The notes below the pieces were generated by a model. It did no database searches. It had not been told where the DNA came from and saw only the letters and a program-made list of their open reading frames with translations. A stretch of 64,000 bases of DNA, from NCBI RefSeq assembly GCF_029407905.1, contig NC_073646.1:13410001-13474000 (forward strand), written 5' to 3'. The stretch is from Bubalus kerabau. Its lineage: Eukaryota > Chordata > Mammalia > Artiodactyla > Bovidae. The position numbers and the translations under genes are program-made. Of this stretch, positions 52,795 to 63,825 are shown in pieces; position 1 is the first letter of the stretch, and the number at the start of each line of letters is the position of its first letter.

Positions 52795-53580
52795 CATTAC
52801 ACATTTCATGAAAGTCCTTATTTCACCTTCCTGTTTTGAAAGACATTTTTACTAGGTATAGAATTCATAGCTGACAGGTTTTTTTTTTTTTTTTTTTGAT
52901 CCTTTGAAGTTGTTCCACTGTCTCCCTGCATTGTGTCTAAGAAATCGGCTGTCATGCTTACCATTGTTCCTCTGTATATGATGTGTGCTTTTTCTCTGAC
53001 TGCTTTAAGATTTTCTTTTCATCCCTGGTTTTAAGCAATTTTATATGACATACTTTGGATAAGTTTTTGTCATCTTTCTTGTCCTTGCTGTTTGTTGAGC
53101 TCCTTGGAGCTACAAGGTTTAAACTTCACATCAAATTTTAAATTTTTTCAGCCACTATCTCCTAATTTTTTTTTTGCCACCCATTTTTCCACACTGCAAT
53201 TATAAACATATTGAGCTCCTTAAAGTTTTCCCACATATCATTCATGCTGTTTATTTTTTTCCCCAGTATTTTTCCTATGTATTTTATTTCAAGTGCAGTG
53301 AAGTGAAGTGAAGTCACTCAGTGGTGTCTGACTCTTTGTGACCGCATGGACTATAGCCTGCCAGGCTCCTCCATCCATGGGATTTTCCAGGTAAGAATAC
53401 TGGAGTGGGTTGCCATTTCCTTCTCATCATTATCTCTTCAAGTTCACTAATCTTTTCCTCTGAAACATCTAATCTGCTATTAATACCACCCAGTATATTA
53501 CTTTTTAATCTCAGACATCATAGTATTAATTTTTAGAAGCTCAATTTTTTTTTAATATATCTTTCATTTCTCTAATAAAC
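52795..53580 (-). mobile_element. Old L1M 5' region (antisense), split by Bov-A
   Basis: 'tttgttgagctccttggag', 'tttttcagccactatctcc' and 'cttcaagttcactaatc' are antisense text of the L1M 5' portion. Includes a T run at 52870-52889. Confidence 0.6.
53297..53427 (-). mobile_element. Bov-A monomer SINE (antisense)
   Basis: (GTGAA)n-like tail, 'gtcactcagtggtgtctg', to 'gggttgccatttccttctc'. It lies in the L1M. Confidence 0.85.
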
Positions 53581-53794
53581 ATGGGAGAGGGAGGAAGTAC
53601 TAACTGTGTTACCTACAACAGATGTAACCACTGCAACTATTACAAAACAACCAACCAGGTGTCCAAATGGAAAGAAGGATACACAGCAACTTCAATGAAG
53701 AACTTGCATAAGGATACTTCATATTTATACTGAAATCTTTCTCCTGTTGAAATCATGACATCTTAGGTAAAGAATGGTGTTTCCTCTCACACCA

Positions 53795-54402
53795 CAGTAT
53801 TTCTCAAACTTTCTCAGTGATTAGAATATCTTGGAGTATTTGTTAAAACAGATTCCTATGCTTCAAATGAGTCTTCAATTCAGTTCAGTTCAGTCGTTCA
53901 GTCATGTCCAACTCTTTGCGACCCCATGAATCACAGCACGCCAGGCCTCCCTGTCCATCACCAACTCCCGGAGTTCACTCAGACTCACGTCCATCGAGTC
54001 TGTGATGCCATCCAGCCATCTCATCCTCTGTCGTCCCCTTCTCCTCCTGCCCCCAATCTCTCCCAGCATCAGAGTCTTTTCCAGTGAGTCAACTCTTCGC
54101 ATGAGGTGGCCAAAGTACTGGAGTTTCAGCTTTAGCATCATTCCTTCCAAAGAAATCCCAGGGCTGATCTTCAGAATGGACTGGTTGGATCTCCTTGCAG
54201 TCCAAGAGACTCTCAAGAGTCTTCTCCAACACCACAGTTCAAAAGCATCAATTCTTCGGTGCTCAGCTTTCTTCACAGTCCAACTCTCACACCCATACAT
54301 TCAGTTCAGTTCAGTACTGAATCAGTATTTCCTGGGGAAGAAATTGGGTAATCTCTGGACTTAATAAGTACTCTCATCATCATGGAAGTTTGAGAAACAG
54401 TA
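53795..54402. mobile_element. MER5-like hAT element, split by BovB
   Basis: Left end cagtatttctcaaac and right end gtttgagaaacagt are inverted repeats of the MER5 type; 'ggagtatttgttaaaaca' and 'gaatcagtatttcctgggg' are internal MER5A words. The BovB at 53879-54314 splits it. Confidence 0.75.
53879..54314 (-). mobile_element. BovB copy 10 (antisense) with tail pentamers at both ends
   Basis: 3' end with (TTCAG)n, C-terminal BovB coding on the minus strand (132 codons open, 54300-53902, frame kept despite a 3-base deletion), 5'-truncated at about 54298. An identical 17-base word attcagttcagttcagt is present at both edges (53878-53894 and 54299-54315). Confidence 0.9.
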
Positions 54403-54954
54403 TGTATGGATATGCAAGACTAGACACCTCTAAATTGTTTCTTTCATAGAACCCGATCAGGAACTAGGATTTCTGAACAAAATAAACAGGAGTGTAAACT
54501 AGGTTACAACTACACACTCTAGAAAGGCTTCCTATGCCCATAATTACCTAAAGTTAAAGAAAAAATCTTTCTCTTTTCAATCATGGTTTTAACTTTGAAA
54601 GCTGTAGTTAATTAAGTACAAGTGCCGATTACTTTTGCTAGTACAGTGGACTGTTGACATTTATCTTTCTTGATTCTAACAATTTATGAGTGGCTCTGAA
54701 CATCTATCATTTGAAATGACCCATTTGTGAGTTTAAGGGACAACTGTTAGAACATCATGCCTCTGTAAATTGTAAATAGTGAGTGGACTTAGTTGACCAC
54801 CACACACTGTTTTCCATTGGTAATCAAGATACAATAATTCCTGTGAGTTAAACAAAAAAGTTATTCCCCCCACCCAGTCCCTTCTCCCAAGAAATGCAAC
54901 TGTTAATGCTGGTTTAGAAGCAATTAGAAGAGATTAAGGAAATAATAACTTCTG
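54403..54954. other. Unassigned sequence
   Basis: Nothing recognised. Confidence 0.45.
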
Positions 54955-55285
54955 GGCTTCTGTGGTGGCTCAGTGGTAAAGAATCCACCTGCCAGTGCAG
55001 GAGATGTGGGTTCAATCCCCAGTCAGGTAAGATCCCTAATGCCCATGGAGCAACTAAGCTTGAGCACCTGAACCATTGAGCTTGTGCTCTAGATCCTGGG
55101 AACCACAACTACTGAAGCCTGCGCACCCTAGAGCCTGTGCCCCACAACAAGAGAAGCCACCACTGAGCTACCAATGAGTAGCCCCTATACCACAATGAAG
55201 AGTAGCCCCTGCTCACTGAAACTAGAGAAAAGCCCAAGCAGCAGCAAAGACCCAGCACAGCCAAAAATAAACAAATAAATAGAAA
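54955..55285 (+). mobile_element. CHR-type SINE, full length
   Basis: 'gggcttctgtggtggctcag' head, full set of body repeats, 'cacagccaaaaataaac' tail. Confidence 0.9.
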
Positions 55286-55492
55286 TTGTTTTTTAAAATT
55301 TAACAAAAAATAATATAAATAAGTTTTATGGGAAAAAACCAACATGGTGGAATTTGAAAATGTGGGTCATTTATAAATTAATGTCTAGGGTGATATTCCC
55401 TTGGATGGGAGACTTTATCATAATTATATTTTAAAATATTATAGAATGAGAAACTTCTAAGTGCAACTAGGCAATTAAAAAAATCATTTTTA

Positions 55493-55887
55493 TGTACCAC
55501 AGCTTTCTTATCCATTCATCTGCTGATGGACATCTAGGTTGCTTCCATGTCCTGGCTATTATAAACAGTGCTGCGATGAACATTGGGGTACACGTGTCTC
55601 TTTCCCTTCTGGTTTCCTCAGTGTGTATGCCCAGCAGTGGGATTGCTGGATCATAGGGCATTGAAACATGTAAAATATCATGTATGAAACGAGTTGCCAG
55701 TCCAGGTTCGATGCACGATACTGGATGCTTGGGGCTGGTGCACTGGGACGACCCAGAGGGATGGAATGGGGAGGGAGGAGGGAGGAGGGTTCAGGATGGG
55801 GAACACATGTATACCTGTGGCAGATTCATTTTGATATTTGGCAAAACTAATACAATTATGTAAAGTTTAAAAATAAAATAAAATTTT
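55493..55887 (+). mobile_element. Young L1 with 5' inversion (twin priming)
   Basis: 55493-55655 is ORF2 C-terminal coding in antisense (64-codon minus frame); 55656-55887 is the L1 3' end in sense with an A-rich tail. A perfect 15-bp TSD, aaaaaaatcattttt, lies at 55477-55491 and 55888-55902. One insertion event, inverted at its 5' side. Confidence 0.95.
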
Positions 55888-55902
55888 AAAAAAATCATTT
55901 TT

Positions 55903-56165
55903 TATTGATTTTAAATCACTGCTTTGTTTACCCTTTTTTCCCCTTAGAATTCATTAGAATAATTTGTTCAACTGAACCAGGACTTCTGCACATCAAGACT
56001 AAGGTATTCTCATAAACAAACATAGCTGTAGTCCTTCTCAGGTGTCATCATTCTCAGGTGTCCAGAAACTCTTTCTTCTGCCAGAGGCTTTCATTTTCCA
56101 ACTGAGAACACTGCTAGAATACCAGTGACATTCAAAAACTCTTCCTAAGTGATGAAATCTCTCTT
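55903..56165. other. Unassigned sequence
   Basis: Nothing recognised. Confidence 0.4.
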
Positions 56166-56169
56166 GGAT

Positions 56170-56560
56170 TTCTCATTAAAAATTTACACAAGTAAATGAC
56201 CTTGGGCAAGTCATTTCACTTCTCTAAGATACAGTGTTTTATCCATAAAAGAATGGGAAGAAGGGAGAAAAGAAATGGACTAGAACACAGTTACTAAAGT
56301 AGGGCACTTATTTTATATTTATATTTAAAAGCACTAAAGCCAGAGTGAAATACCTTGTATTTTAATACTAGATCTGCCATTCACTGTCTAAGAATCTTTA
56401 GGAAATTTCCTTAATCTTTCTAAGCCTCTCTTTCCTTTAAAAGAGATCATCCTAGTGTCTGCAAGACAAGATTGTTGTAAAGAATTAAATGAGTTAATTG
56501 GTGTAAAACAATTAGCATAATACCTAGACCATGATTAGTCTTCAATCACTGTTACCTCTT
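56170..56560 (+). repeat. Two MIR SINEs (sense)
   Basis: First near 56190-56260 ('gaccttgggcaagtcatttc'); second at 56335-56560 ('tctttctaagcctctctttcc', 'gttgtaaagaattaaatgag'). Confidence 0.65.
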
Positions 56561-56832
56561 ATATTAACATATGAGAATGAACTGCAGTACTAATAAAGGT
56601 AGTAACGGTGGAAGTAGCAAGCTGTTGAGAGTTTAGCTAAACTACTTCACAGTATGGCTGCCTTGGTATCCATTCTATCTGGTTAAGTGGTCTGAAGGGA
56701 CCTTCAAGTGACACTAGCCATCTCAGGGAAGCACATGCCCTAGATAGCAATCTGCAGAGCCACAAGCAAATGTAAGTTGCTGATATGCCTTCTCCAATGT
56801 CCTAATGTTTACCCCTTTGATAACACCCCCAT

Positions 56833-57055
56833 ATGTGCATACTCAGTTGCTCAGTCATGTCTGACTCTTTGTGACTCCATGGATCTGTAGCCCACCAGGC
56901 TCCTCTGTCCATGAAATTTCCCAGGCAAGAATAATAGAGTGGGTTGCCATTTCCTTCTCCAGGGGATCTTTCCCACCGAGGGATCAAATCTGCATCTCTT
57001 CCATCTTCTACATTGGTAGGCAGGTTCTTTACCACTGCTTCACCTGAGAAACCCC
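56833..57055 (-). mobile_element. Bov-tA-type SINE (antisense)
   Basis: 'actcagttgctcagtcatg' to 'cttcacctgagaaacccc'. TSD aacacccc[c]at at 56822-56832 and 57056-57065. Confidence 0.9.
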
Positions 57056-57065
57056 AACACCCCAT

Positions 57066-58431
57066 GGTGCTTACCAAAATCCTTCTCTTTTGGTTTATAT
57101 TGACCAAATATGCCCTTACCCCAAAAGAGCAGTTCTTCTCTTTGTGTACCTCATTTTTTGAGGTGAATCTCATTGTTCTCCATCAGAGACCAAGAAGAGC
57201 TCCTGAGATATAAACTATGGTACAGGTAGTCATTTAAGTTTGTTGATTTGGAGCTTATGCTCCTTAATTTCTTACCAGCTCTGTCTGTTAATACAATTTA
57301 CAGCCATTTAAAAAATGAAACTATTATCTCTAGCAGGTAGATTAATAGACAGCAAATCATTTAGTCTGGTGCTTATGCAAATATTTTTGTCTTCCTCTGG
57401 ACAGAGTGACAAGGAGGGCGGGTGGTGAGAGAGAGCTTGTTTTGATGATAATTCGACTGACTCTGTAGATCATCATAGTCCTCAAACCTGACTCACAAAT
57501 TTAAAAATTGAAATCATAAATCACCCAAATCCAGGGCAATCATCCCCTCCTTGCTTTCTTCCTTTGCTCATTATACAAAGGTGTTTTTGCAGCATGACAA
57601 TCACCATCCAGTATCCAGAAACCCTGTGATGGGTTCCTTTGGAAATCTTCCAGGAAAAGATTATCTCCTTGTGGTAAAAAGAAAAAAAAAAATTCAACAA
57701 TTCTACTCTGACTGTGACTTCCAGGACCATGCTACCCTGGTTTGCAATAAAGATATGGATGTGCTGACTTTGAGGCAGGAGAAATGTGGCTTCCAGGCTA
57801 AGCATTTAAAAGGGGCCTCCTGTTTATATTTCTTGAGACAGGGGATAGATAAGCTCTAGGTTATTAGACATTTATAGCTAGTCTCTTGTTTATACTTTGA
57901 GATGGAAATAACAACAGAAACAGGGTAAATATCTGGACTTTGTCTCCTGTGGACACTTGGCGATGGCACTAATGGCAAGGGCAGAGAGGGGATAACGTTG
58001 TTTGTGTAAAAGATCAAGAGGCCACATATTTCCCATCTTTGGGGCCAAGAAGACCTTCACTGCACATGCACAGAAACGCTTCTTAGAGGTCAAAAAGGGA
58101 GGGGATGCCAGGCCATAATAAAGTGTCCTAACTCCCCCAAAGGCCCTTGAACTGAAATCCATCTTTGCTGAAGGATGCGAACACATGTAGAAATGGTCTT
58201 GAAGCAAATCAGCCATGGGGTCAAAGCAAAACAATTGGCCAGAGGAAAGCAAAGACCTGGAAGACTGCTAACTTATGAATGATTTAAACTTCCCCAAAGA
58301 CATAAATGGCTCTCCAAGCTCACCCATGAGTCTGTCCACATGGACACCTTACTTTCCTCTCTACCTTCCATCTCCTTGTCAGATTTTTTTTTTTTTTCAA
58401 GGCAGAAAAGAACTGGGTCCCAGATTCTAGC
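57066..58431. other. Unassigned, mostly unique sequence
   Basis: Second-longest repeat-poor stretch. Frames of 102 codons (57551-57859, plus) and 120 codons (58252-57890, minus) have no recognisable domain or signal; no splice-site logic links them. Confidence 0.5.
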
Positions 58432-58540
58432 CACAGGACCTCATGGTTTAATGGTTAGGACTTGGTGCTCTCACCACCTTTGCCATGGCTTTATACCCCA
58501 TCAGGGAACTAAGGTTTTGCTTCAAGCTGCTGTTTATTGC
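58432..58540 (+). mobile_element. CHR-like SINE head (diverged)
   Basis: 'ggtttaatggttaggactt' and 'atcagggaactaaggtttt' match the alternative CHR head used in cetartiodactyl SINEs. Confidence 0.55.
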
Positions 58541-58699
58541 AAGCTACTGCTCTCTGCTGTGTGTCTGGAATCAGCTTCACTGAGCAACTCTCTACTGCTT
58601 TTACCTGCATTTTTAAGAGGAAAAAATAAGCAGGTTTGTAGCATATTTTCCAAAGTGTCAGTTAATTATATCACCTGCCTGGTTCAAATTGTTCTTTCA

Positions 58700-58830
58700 C
58701 TAAAGAATTAAAGGGATGGAGAGAGAATAGCAGATTTGGAGCTAGACTACCTGCATCCACAAACTGCCTGTAGATGCTTATTAACTGTGTGACCTTAAGC
58801 AAAGTGATTAACCTTTTAAAATGGAAATGC
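58700..58830 (+). repeat. MIR SINE (sense)
   Basis: 'gctagactacctgcatcc', 'ttaactgtgtgaccttaag'. Confidence 0.65.
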
Positions 58831-59051
58831 CCTTGCTAGGTGCCACATTTCATCCATCAGCAACTCCCATCCTTCTTAATTTCTCCAAAATACATCTCGA
58901 CTCTATTTCCTTTTTCCTATCTTCACAACCACCACTCTGGTGCAGCCCTCCATCGCCTCTTTACTGGATTCTCTCAGCAGTTTCCACTCTGGTCTCCCAC
59001 TTCCTCTCCTGAACTTATAAGATCCAATTTCTACACAAAGTGATCTTATAA

Positions 59052-60117
59052 TCCTGCACCCAGTTCCAATGTGTAGGGGGTTTTCACCATCATACCACCA
59101 ATCAGTTCTCCAACACCAGCTGAATATACTACAATTCAACTCAATTCTGACACTATCTACCTGAATACAGTGTCAGATCCCACAGGTTAAGGACTCACTC
59201 TTACAAGACTGACTCCCCACCCCGAGAGGTCAATCAGTAGTTCAGGTTGTTCCCTCACCTTCTGGTCAAATGATTATACAGACTGGCAGTTCCCACGACT
59301 TCCTCCTTGGGTTGATTAATTTTCTAAAGCAGGTCACAGAACTCTGAGAAGCATGTTACGGGATATAACTCAGGAACAGCCAGATGGAGGAGATGCCTAA
59401 GGCAAAGTATGTGGGAAGGAGCACAGTTTCCAAGCCCTCTCCAGGGGACACTCACCCCAAAATGCTAATGTGTCCTGTAAATTATAAGCTCTCTAAACCC
59501 GGTCTTTTTGGGTTTTTATGGAAGCTTCATTTCATAGACACAGTTGATTAAATCATTGGCTATTAGTAATTGAACTCCATCTCCAACTCCAGTTGAACTC
59601 CTCTCCATTCCCCAGAGGTCTGGGAGGGACTGAAAGCTCCAACTCTCTAATCCTCTGGTTGGTTTCAGTGAGGACTAGTCATCACCCTTAGGTTCAGTCC
59701 AAATGTCTTCTCACTAACATAACAAAAGATAGCTTGCTCTCTCTCACCCCTTAGTAAATTTCAATGGTTTTAGGAGTTCTGCTGCTGCTAAGTTGCTTCA
59801 GTCGTGTCCGACTCTGTGTGACCCCATAGACGGCAGCCCACCAGGCTCCCCCGTCCCTGGGATTCTCCAGGCAAGAACACTGGAGTGGGTTGCCATTTCC
59901 TTCTCCAATGCATGAAAGTGAAAAGTGAAAGTGAAGTCGCTCAGTTGTGTCCGACTCTTAGCGACCCCATGGACTGCAGACTACCAGGCTCCTCCATCCA
60001 TGGGATTTTCCAGGCAAGAGTACTGGAGTGGGGTGCCATTGCCTTCTCCTTAGGAGCTCTGTACCTCCCAAAATGGGATGAAGACTAAATACATATTTCT
60101 TATTATGTATCACAATA
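59052..60117. mobile_element. LTR-like ancient element, family unassigned, split by BOV-A2
   Basis: About 785 bases without the SINE. Words such as 'tctttttgggtttttatgg', 'aaatcattggctattag' and 'tcacaatatcacag' recur in my memory of old mammalian LTRs, but I cannot name it. It interrupts L2; the word gatctta flanks it (59042-59048 and 60123-60129). Confidence 0.4.
59781..60049 (-). mobile_element. BOV-A2-type SINE (antisense), full length
   Basis: 'gctgctgctaagttgcttc' to 'ggggtgccattgccttctcc'. TSD ttaggag[t/c]tct at 59770-59780 and 60050-60060; the final C of the element may belong to the TSD. Confidence 0.95.
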
Positions 60118-60426
60118 TCACAGATCTTAAAACAAATCAGATCATATTTCTCCCCTGAATAAAATTACTTTTAGCTACTCATCTCCAAAACATCTTACCA
60201 TGATTTCTGAGTCTCTGCTTCATCTGGCCCCTGCCTACCTCTCAGACTTCATTTTCTCCTTCCTTCTGCTTCCATCATACCAGTATCCTCTCTGTTCATC
60301 AAAAACAGAAGCACAAGTCTTTTTGACCTCCATGCCTTTGAACCATTTGGTGGGTCTGCATGGAATGCTTTCTCTAGATCTTAGGTGACTGTTCCTTTCT
60401 ATCCCCCACACTACTCAGGATAAATG

Positions 60427-61018
60427 TTGTTCTACACTATTTACAATAGCCAGGGCATGGAAACAACATAAGTGTCCATCAACAGGTGAATGATAAAGAT
60501 GTGGCAAATATGTATAATGGAGTATTACTCAGCCATAAAAAGGAATGAAATTAGGTCATTTGTACAGAGATGTGGATGGAGCTAGGGTCTATTATGCAGA
60601 GTGAAGTAAGTCAGAAGGAGAAAAACAAATATTGTATATTAATGCATGTATGTGGAATCTAGAAGAATGAAGCTATTTGCAGGGAAGAAATGGTGATGCA
60701 GATGTAGAGAATGGATGTGTGGAGAACATGGGGGGCAAGTAGGGGAGGGTGGGATGAATTTGGAGATTCAGACTGACATATATACGCTACCATGTGTCAA
60801 ATGGATAGCAAGTGGGAAGCTGCTGTATGGCACAAGGAGCTCAGTTTGGTGCTCTGTGATGTCCTAGATGGATGGGATAAGGAGGAGCCATGGAATGGTA
60901 GGGAGGTCCAAGAGGGAGGGGATATGTGTATACATATGGCTGATTCACTACTTCGTACAGCAGAAACTAACACAATATTGTAAAGCTTCAATAAATTCTA
61001 AATACTTCAATAAAAATA
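60427..61018 (+). mobile_element. L1 3' end, 5'-truncated
   Basis: 'tttacaatagccagggcatgg' to 'cacaatattgtaaagcttc' and 'acttcaataaaaataaac'. Starts in late ORF2; no usable frame. Confidence 0.85.
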
Positions 61019-61189
61019 AACAATGTCACCTGTGCATAGTATTTTTTAATATCAATCTGTTGATTCCTCTCACGGAATTTATCACAAATTTTAAATATCT
61101 GTTTATTGTTGTCTGACTCTCCCACTAAACATACATGTCATAGGGGCAGGGATCAAGCACGTGTTAGTTACAGATGTATCTACTATGTA

Positions 61190-61860
61190 GCTTACTAGGC
61201 AGGGTCCTAAATGGCCCCCAAGATTCTTGTTCTCTGGGATGCAAGACCTGTATAATTCCTTCCCGTGAATCTAGGTAGGTCCTAAGACTATGATGAGCCA
61301 TCACTCTCATAGGAAGGTTACATATATGGGAATGAGGATGACACTTTGTAGAGACAATAAAAATCCCTAATCAGTAGTTAATCAAAAGGGAGATCATCCC
61401 AGGTAGACTGACCTTCAATCAAGCAAGTCCTTAAATGATGTCAGAGAGATGAGAACCAGCAGTAGTTTCTTGTCTAGTGTCTAAGAGGTCAGCTTCCATC
61501 TGATAAGAGAAGAAGACCATGTAGCAAGGATTCGAGGTTGGCCTCTGGAGGCTGAAAGTGATCCCCAGGTAACAGCTAACAAAGAGGACTTCAGCCATAC
61601 AACCATAAAAAAAAAAAAAAAAAAAAAAAAATGAGTTCTGTCATCAATTAGTAAACTTGGAAGAGCACAGCAAGCATCAGATGAGATTGAAACCCCGGGG
61701 GACACCTAGATTTCAGCTAGATGAGACTCTAAGCGGAGGATAGAGCTAAGCCCAGATCACTGATCCACAGAAAGTGTGAAATAACAAGCGTGTTTGTTTA
61801 AGCCACTAAGTTTGTGGTAACGTATGAAGTAGCTGCAGAAAGCTGATACCAATAGCAAAG
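61190..61860 (+). mobile_element. MaLR/ERVL-type LTR-like remnant
   Basis: 'ttaagccactaagtttgtgg' near 61797 and 'gaccatgtagcaaggattcg', 'gcctctggaggctgaaag' follow the order of MaLR-type LTR consensus. Contains an A run at 61607-61632. No internal retroviral sequence. Confidence 0.5.
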
Positions 61861-61864
61861 TTTG

Positions 61865-63504
61865 CCTGGCACACAGCAGGCCTGCAGTCATTACTACTGA
61901 ATGAATGAATATCCAATTTTGCTTTTAAATGCTTCATGAAATTAGAGGGTATATTTAGACATGGCAAAGAAAGAAAATATGAGGAAATGAGCATGGGGAG
62001 GGGAAGATGTAAAAGGAAAGGAAGAAATCAAACATGGACAAATGCTCCATTGTTATTCCAAGGATGAGTGCTGTCCTGACATCTGAGCATATATATAACC
62101 CATGATTTATCTGCCCCAATGTCCAGGATTGTTTGGAGAAGGAAATGATGGGGAAGTAGACATTGAAAGATGGATTTTTGCTCACTGTAAATTGAAGAGG
62201 ATTGTATTCCAAAGAACTAAACAGAAGAGATTCAATAATTCTAATCAAGGGTAGAAAAAAGGCAAATCTCATTCCTGGGATTTCCAGAAAGTCAAACAAA
62301 ACAGAAACCCTCAAGTCAATACACAAAGCAGAAGCATCTCAGAGGGTTTCTGTTTGTTTTGTTTTGTTTCTTCCTCTTTCCCAGAGGAAAGGAAACCTAT
62401 TATCCACACCTTAATTACAGCAGCAAGCAGTACCTCCTAAGACGTACCAAGCTGCTCACAGAGGTCTCACAGTGTCCCAGACTGTGTGACTGGAAGGGGA
62501 ACAGCAGCAAGGTTGGGAGACATTGATTTCTCTCCCAGGCTCTGTACTCCTGGGCTGTGAGACCAACAAGTCCCTGCACTTCTGGATCCCAGAAGTGGTA
62601 AAAGGGGAACAATAATTCATGCTATCCATCATCACTCAGGGATTAGCATGAGGGTCACATAAATACAGAGATGGTGTCTGGAGCTGTGCAAATGTGCAAC
62701 TTATCAAAAGCCAGCCACATAGAGGAATCAGTAAACTGTTTACTGGCAGAGATCTTGTCTTCCTTTTTTTTTTTTTTTTTTTTTTTTGTCTTCTGCTCAG
62801 CAGCCAATAAAGAGCTCTGGACCCGAGAAATCATCAATCTTCCAAGGCTATTGTTGAAGGACTGAATCCAGCAGTCCTCCCAGGGGTTTCACACATTAAG
62901 AAGATGCACAGCAGCTATTGTTTTACCAACAAGGCACTGGGATCCATAGGCCATTTTCTAGACTAGATTGGTTTCTATTTCTGATGCTAAATTTGACTTG
63001 TTATGTACACAACAAATATTGCTGAGCACTTTCTCAATGTCTGGCTGTACACATTAGGCAAAGCATAGCCAATGAAACAAATCCCTCACCTTCATGAAGG
63101 TTGCAGTGTCCTCTAAAGATAATCTTTGCCTACCACACTCCTCCTCAGCTTAAACCCACCTACACACACCTTTGAATCTTTTAATCATACCACTGTGTTG
63201 AGACACTTTTTTCATGAGGACTTCCCTCAGTCTCCCAGCTGGAAGTTGCCCTTAAAATATCCATGCACACAAATCAAGGCAGGAGCTCATCATGAGGTAT
63301 CTTGCTATATGTACTTCTCTACTTCAAGCAGCTTTAAGGTAAAGATGGCACTTTGATCTTCTTGGTATCACACACACCTTTGTACATCTTACCCAAAGGT
63401 CATGACTGCCCATCAATGTTAGTGGTTCTCAATTCCATGTGTCTCATATAATTTGCGTTTGAGATAGATAGACAGATGTATCTACATAGAGATATTAAGT
63501 TTAC
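61865..63504. other. Unassigned, mostly unique sequence
   Basis: Longest repeat-poor stretch. Contains a T run at 62765-62787 and L2-like 'gaatgaatgaat' near 61900. Frames up to 123 codons on both strands without domains. Confidence 0.5.
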
Positions 63505-63825
63505 AAATACTTTTACTTTTAAAAGTACCTACAAGAGTCAAATTCATAGAGTCAGAAAGTACACTCATAGATATCAGGGGCCAGGGATAAGGGAAGGGTA
63601 GGGGGTGAGGAAGGAAAGGGTAGAGTGTGGGGTGGGGGGATGGGGACTTAGTGAGTTTAACGGAGACAGAGTTTCAGCTTAGAGAAGTGAAACATTCATG
63701 AGATTATGGATGATGGTGAAAGTTGCACAAAATAGTGTGAATGTACTTAGTGCCCCTGAAATGTACACTGAAATATGGTTAAAATAGTATGCTTTATATA
63801 TGTGACTTTAAAAAAAAAAAAAGTA
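63505..63825 (+). mobile_element. Old L1M 3' end (sense)
   Basis: 'atagagtcagaaagtacac', a G-rich middle, 'acagagtttcagcttag', 'gtgaatgtacttagtgcc' and a poly-A tail are the L1M terminus. Confidence 0.8.
63585..63646 (+). repeat. G-rich tract with quadruplex potential
   Basis: At least six runs of three or more G on the plus strand within about 60 bases, inside the L1M 3' UTR. Confidence 0.8.

Larger units (their letters stand above)
58845..60415 (+). repeat. L2 LINE (sense), split by an LTR-like element
   Basis: Left part to about 59051 ('ccaccactctggtgcagcc', 'tttactggattctctcagc') and right part from about 60118 ('caaatcagatcatatttctcc', 'ctacctctcagacttcatt') are colinear L2. The gap holds an LTR-like insertion that itself holds a BOV-A2. 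Confidence 0.7.

Noticed and set aside
57551..58252. Two opposing frames of 102 and 120 codons as small genes
   Set aside because: No domain, no codon bias I can judge, no splice logic, and both strands are equally open.
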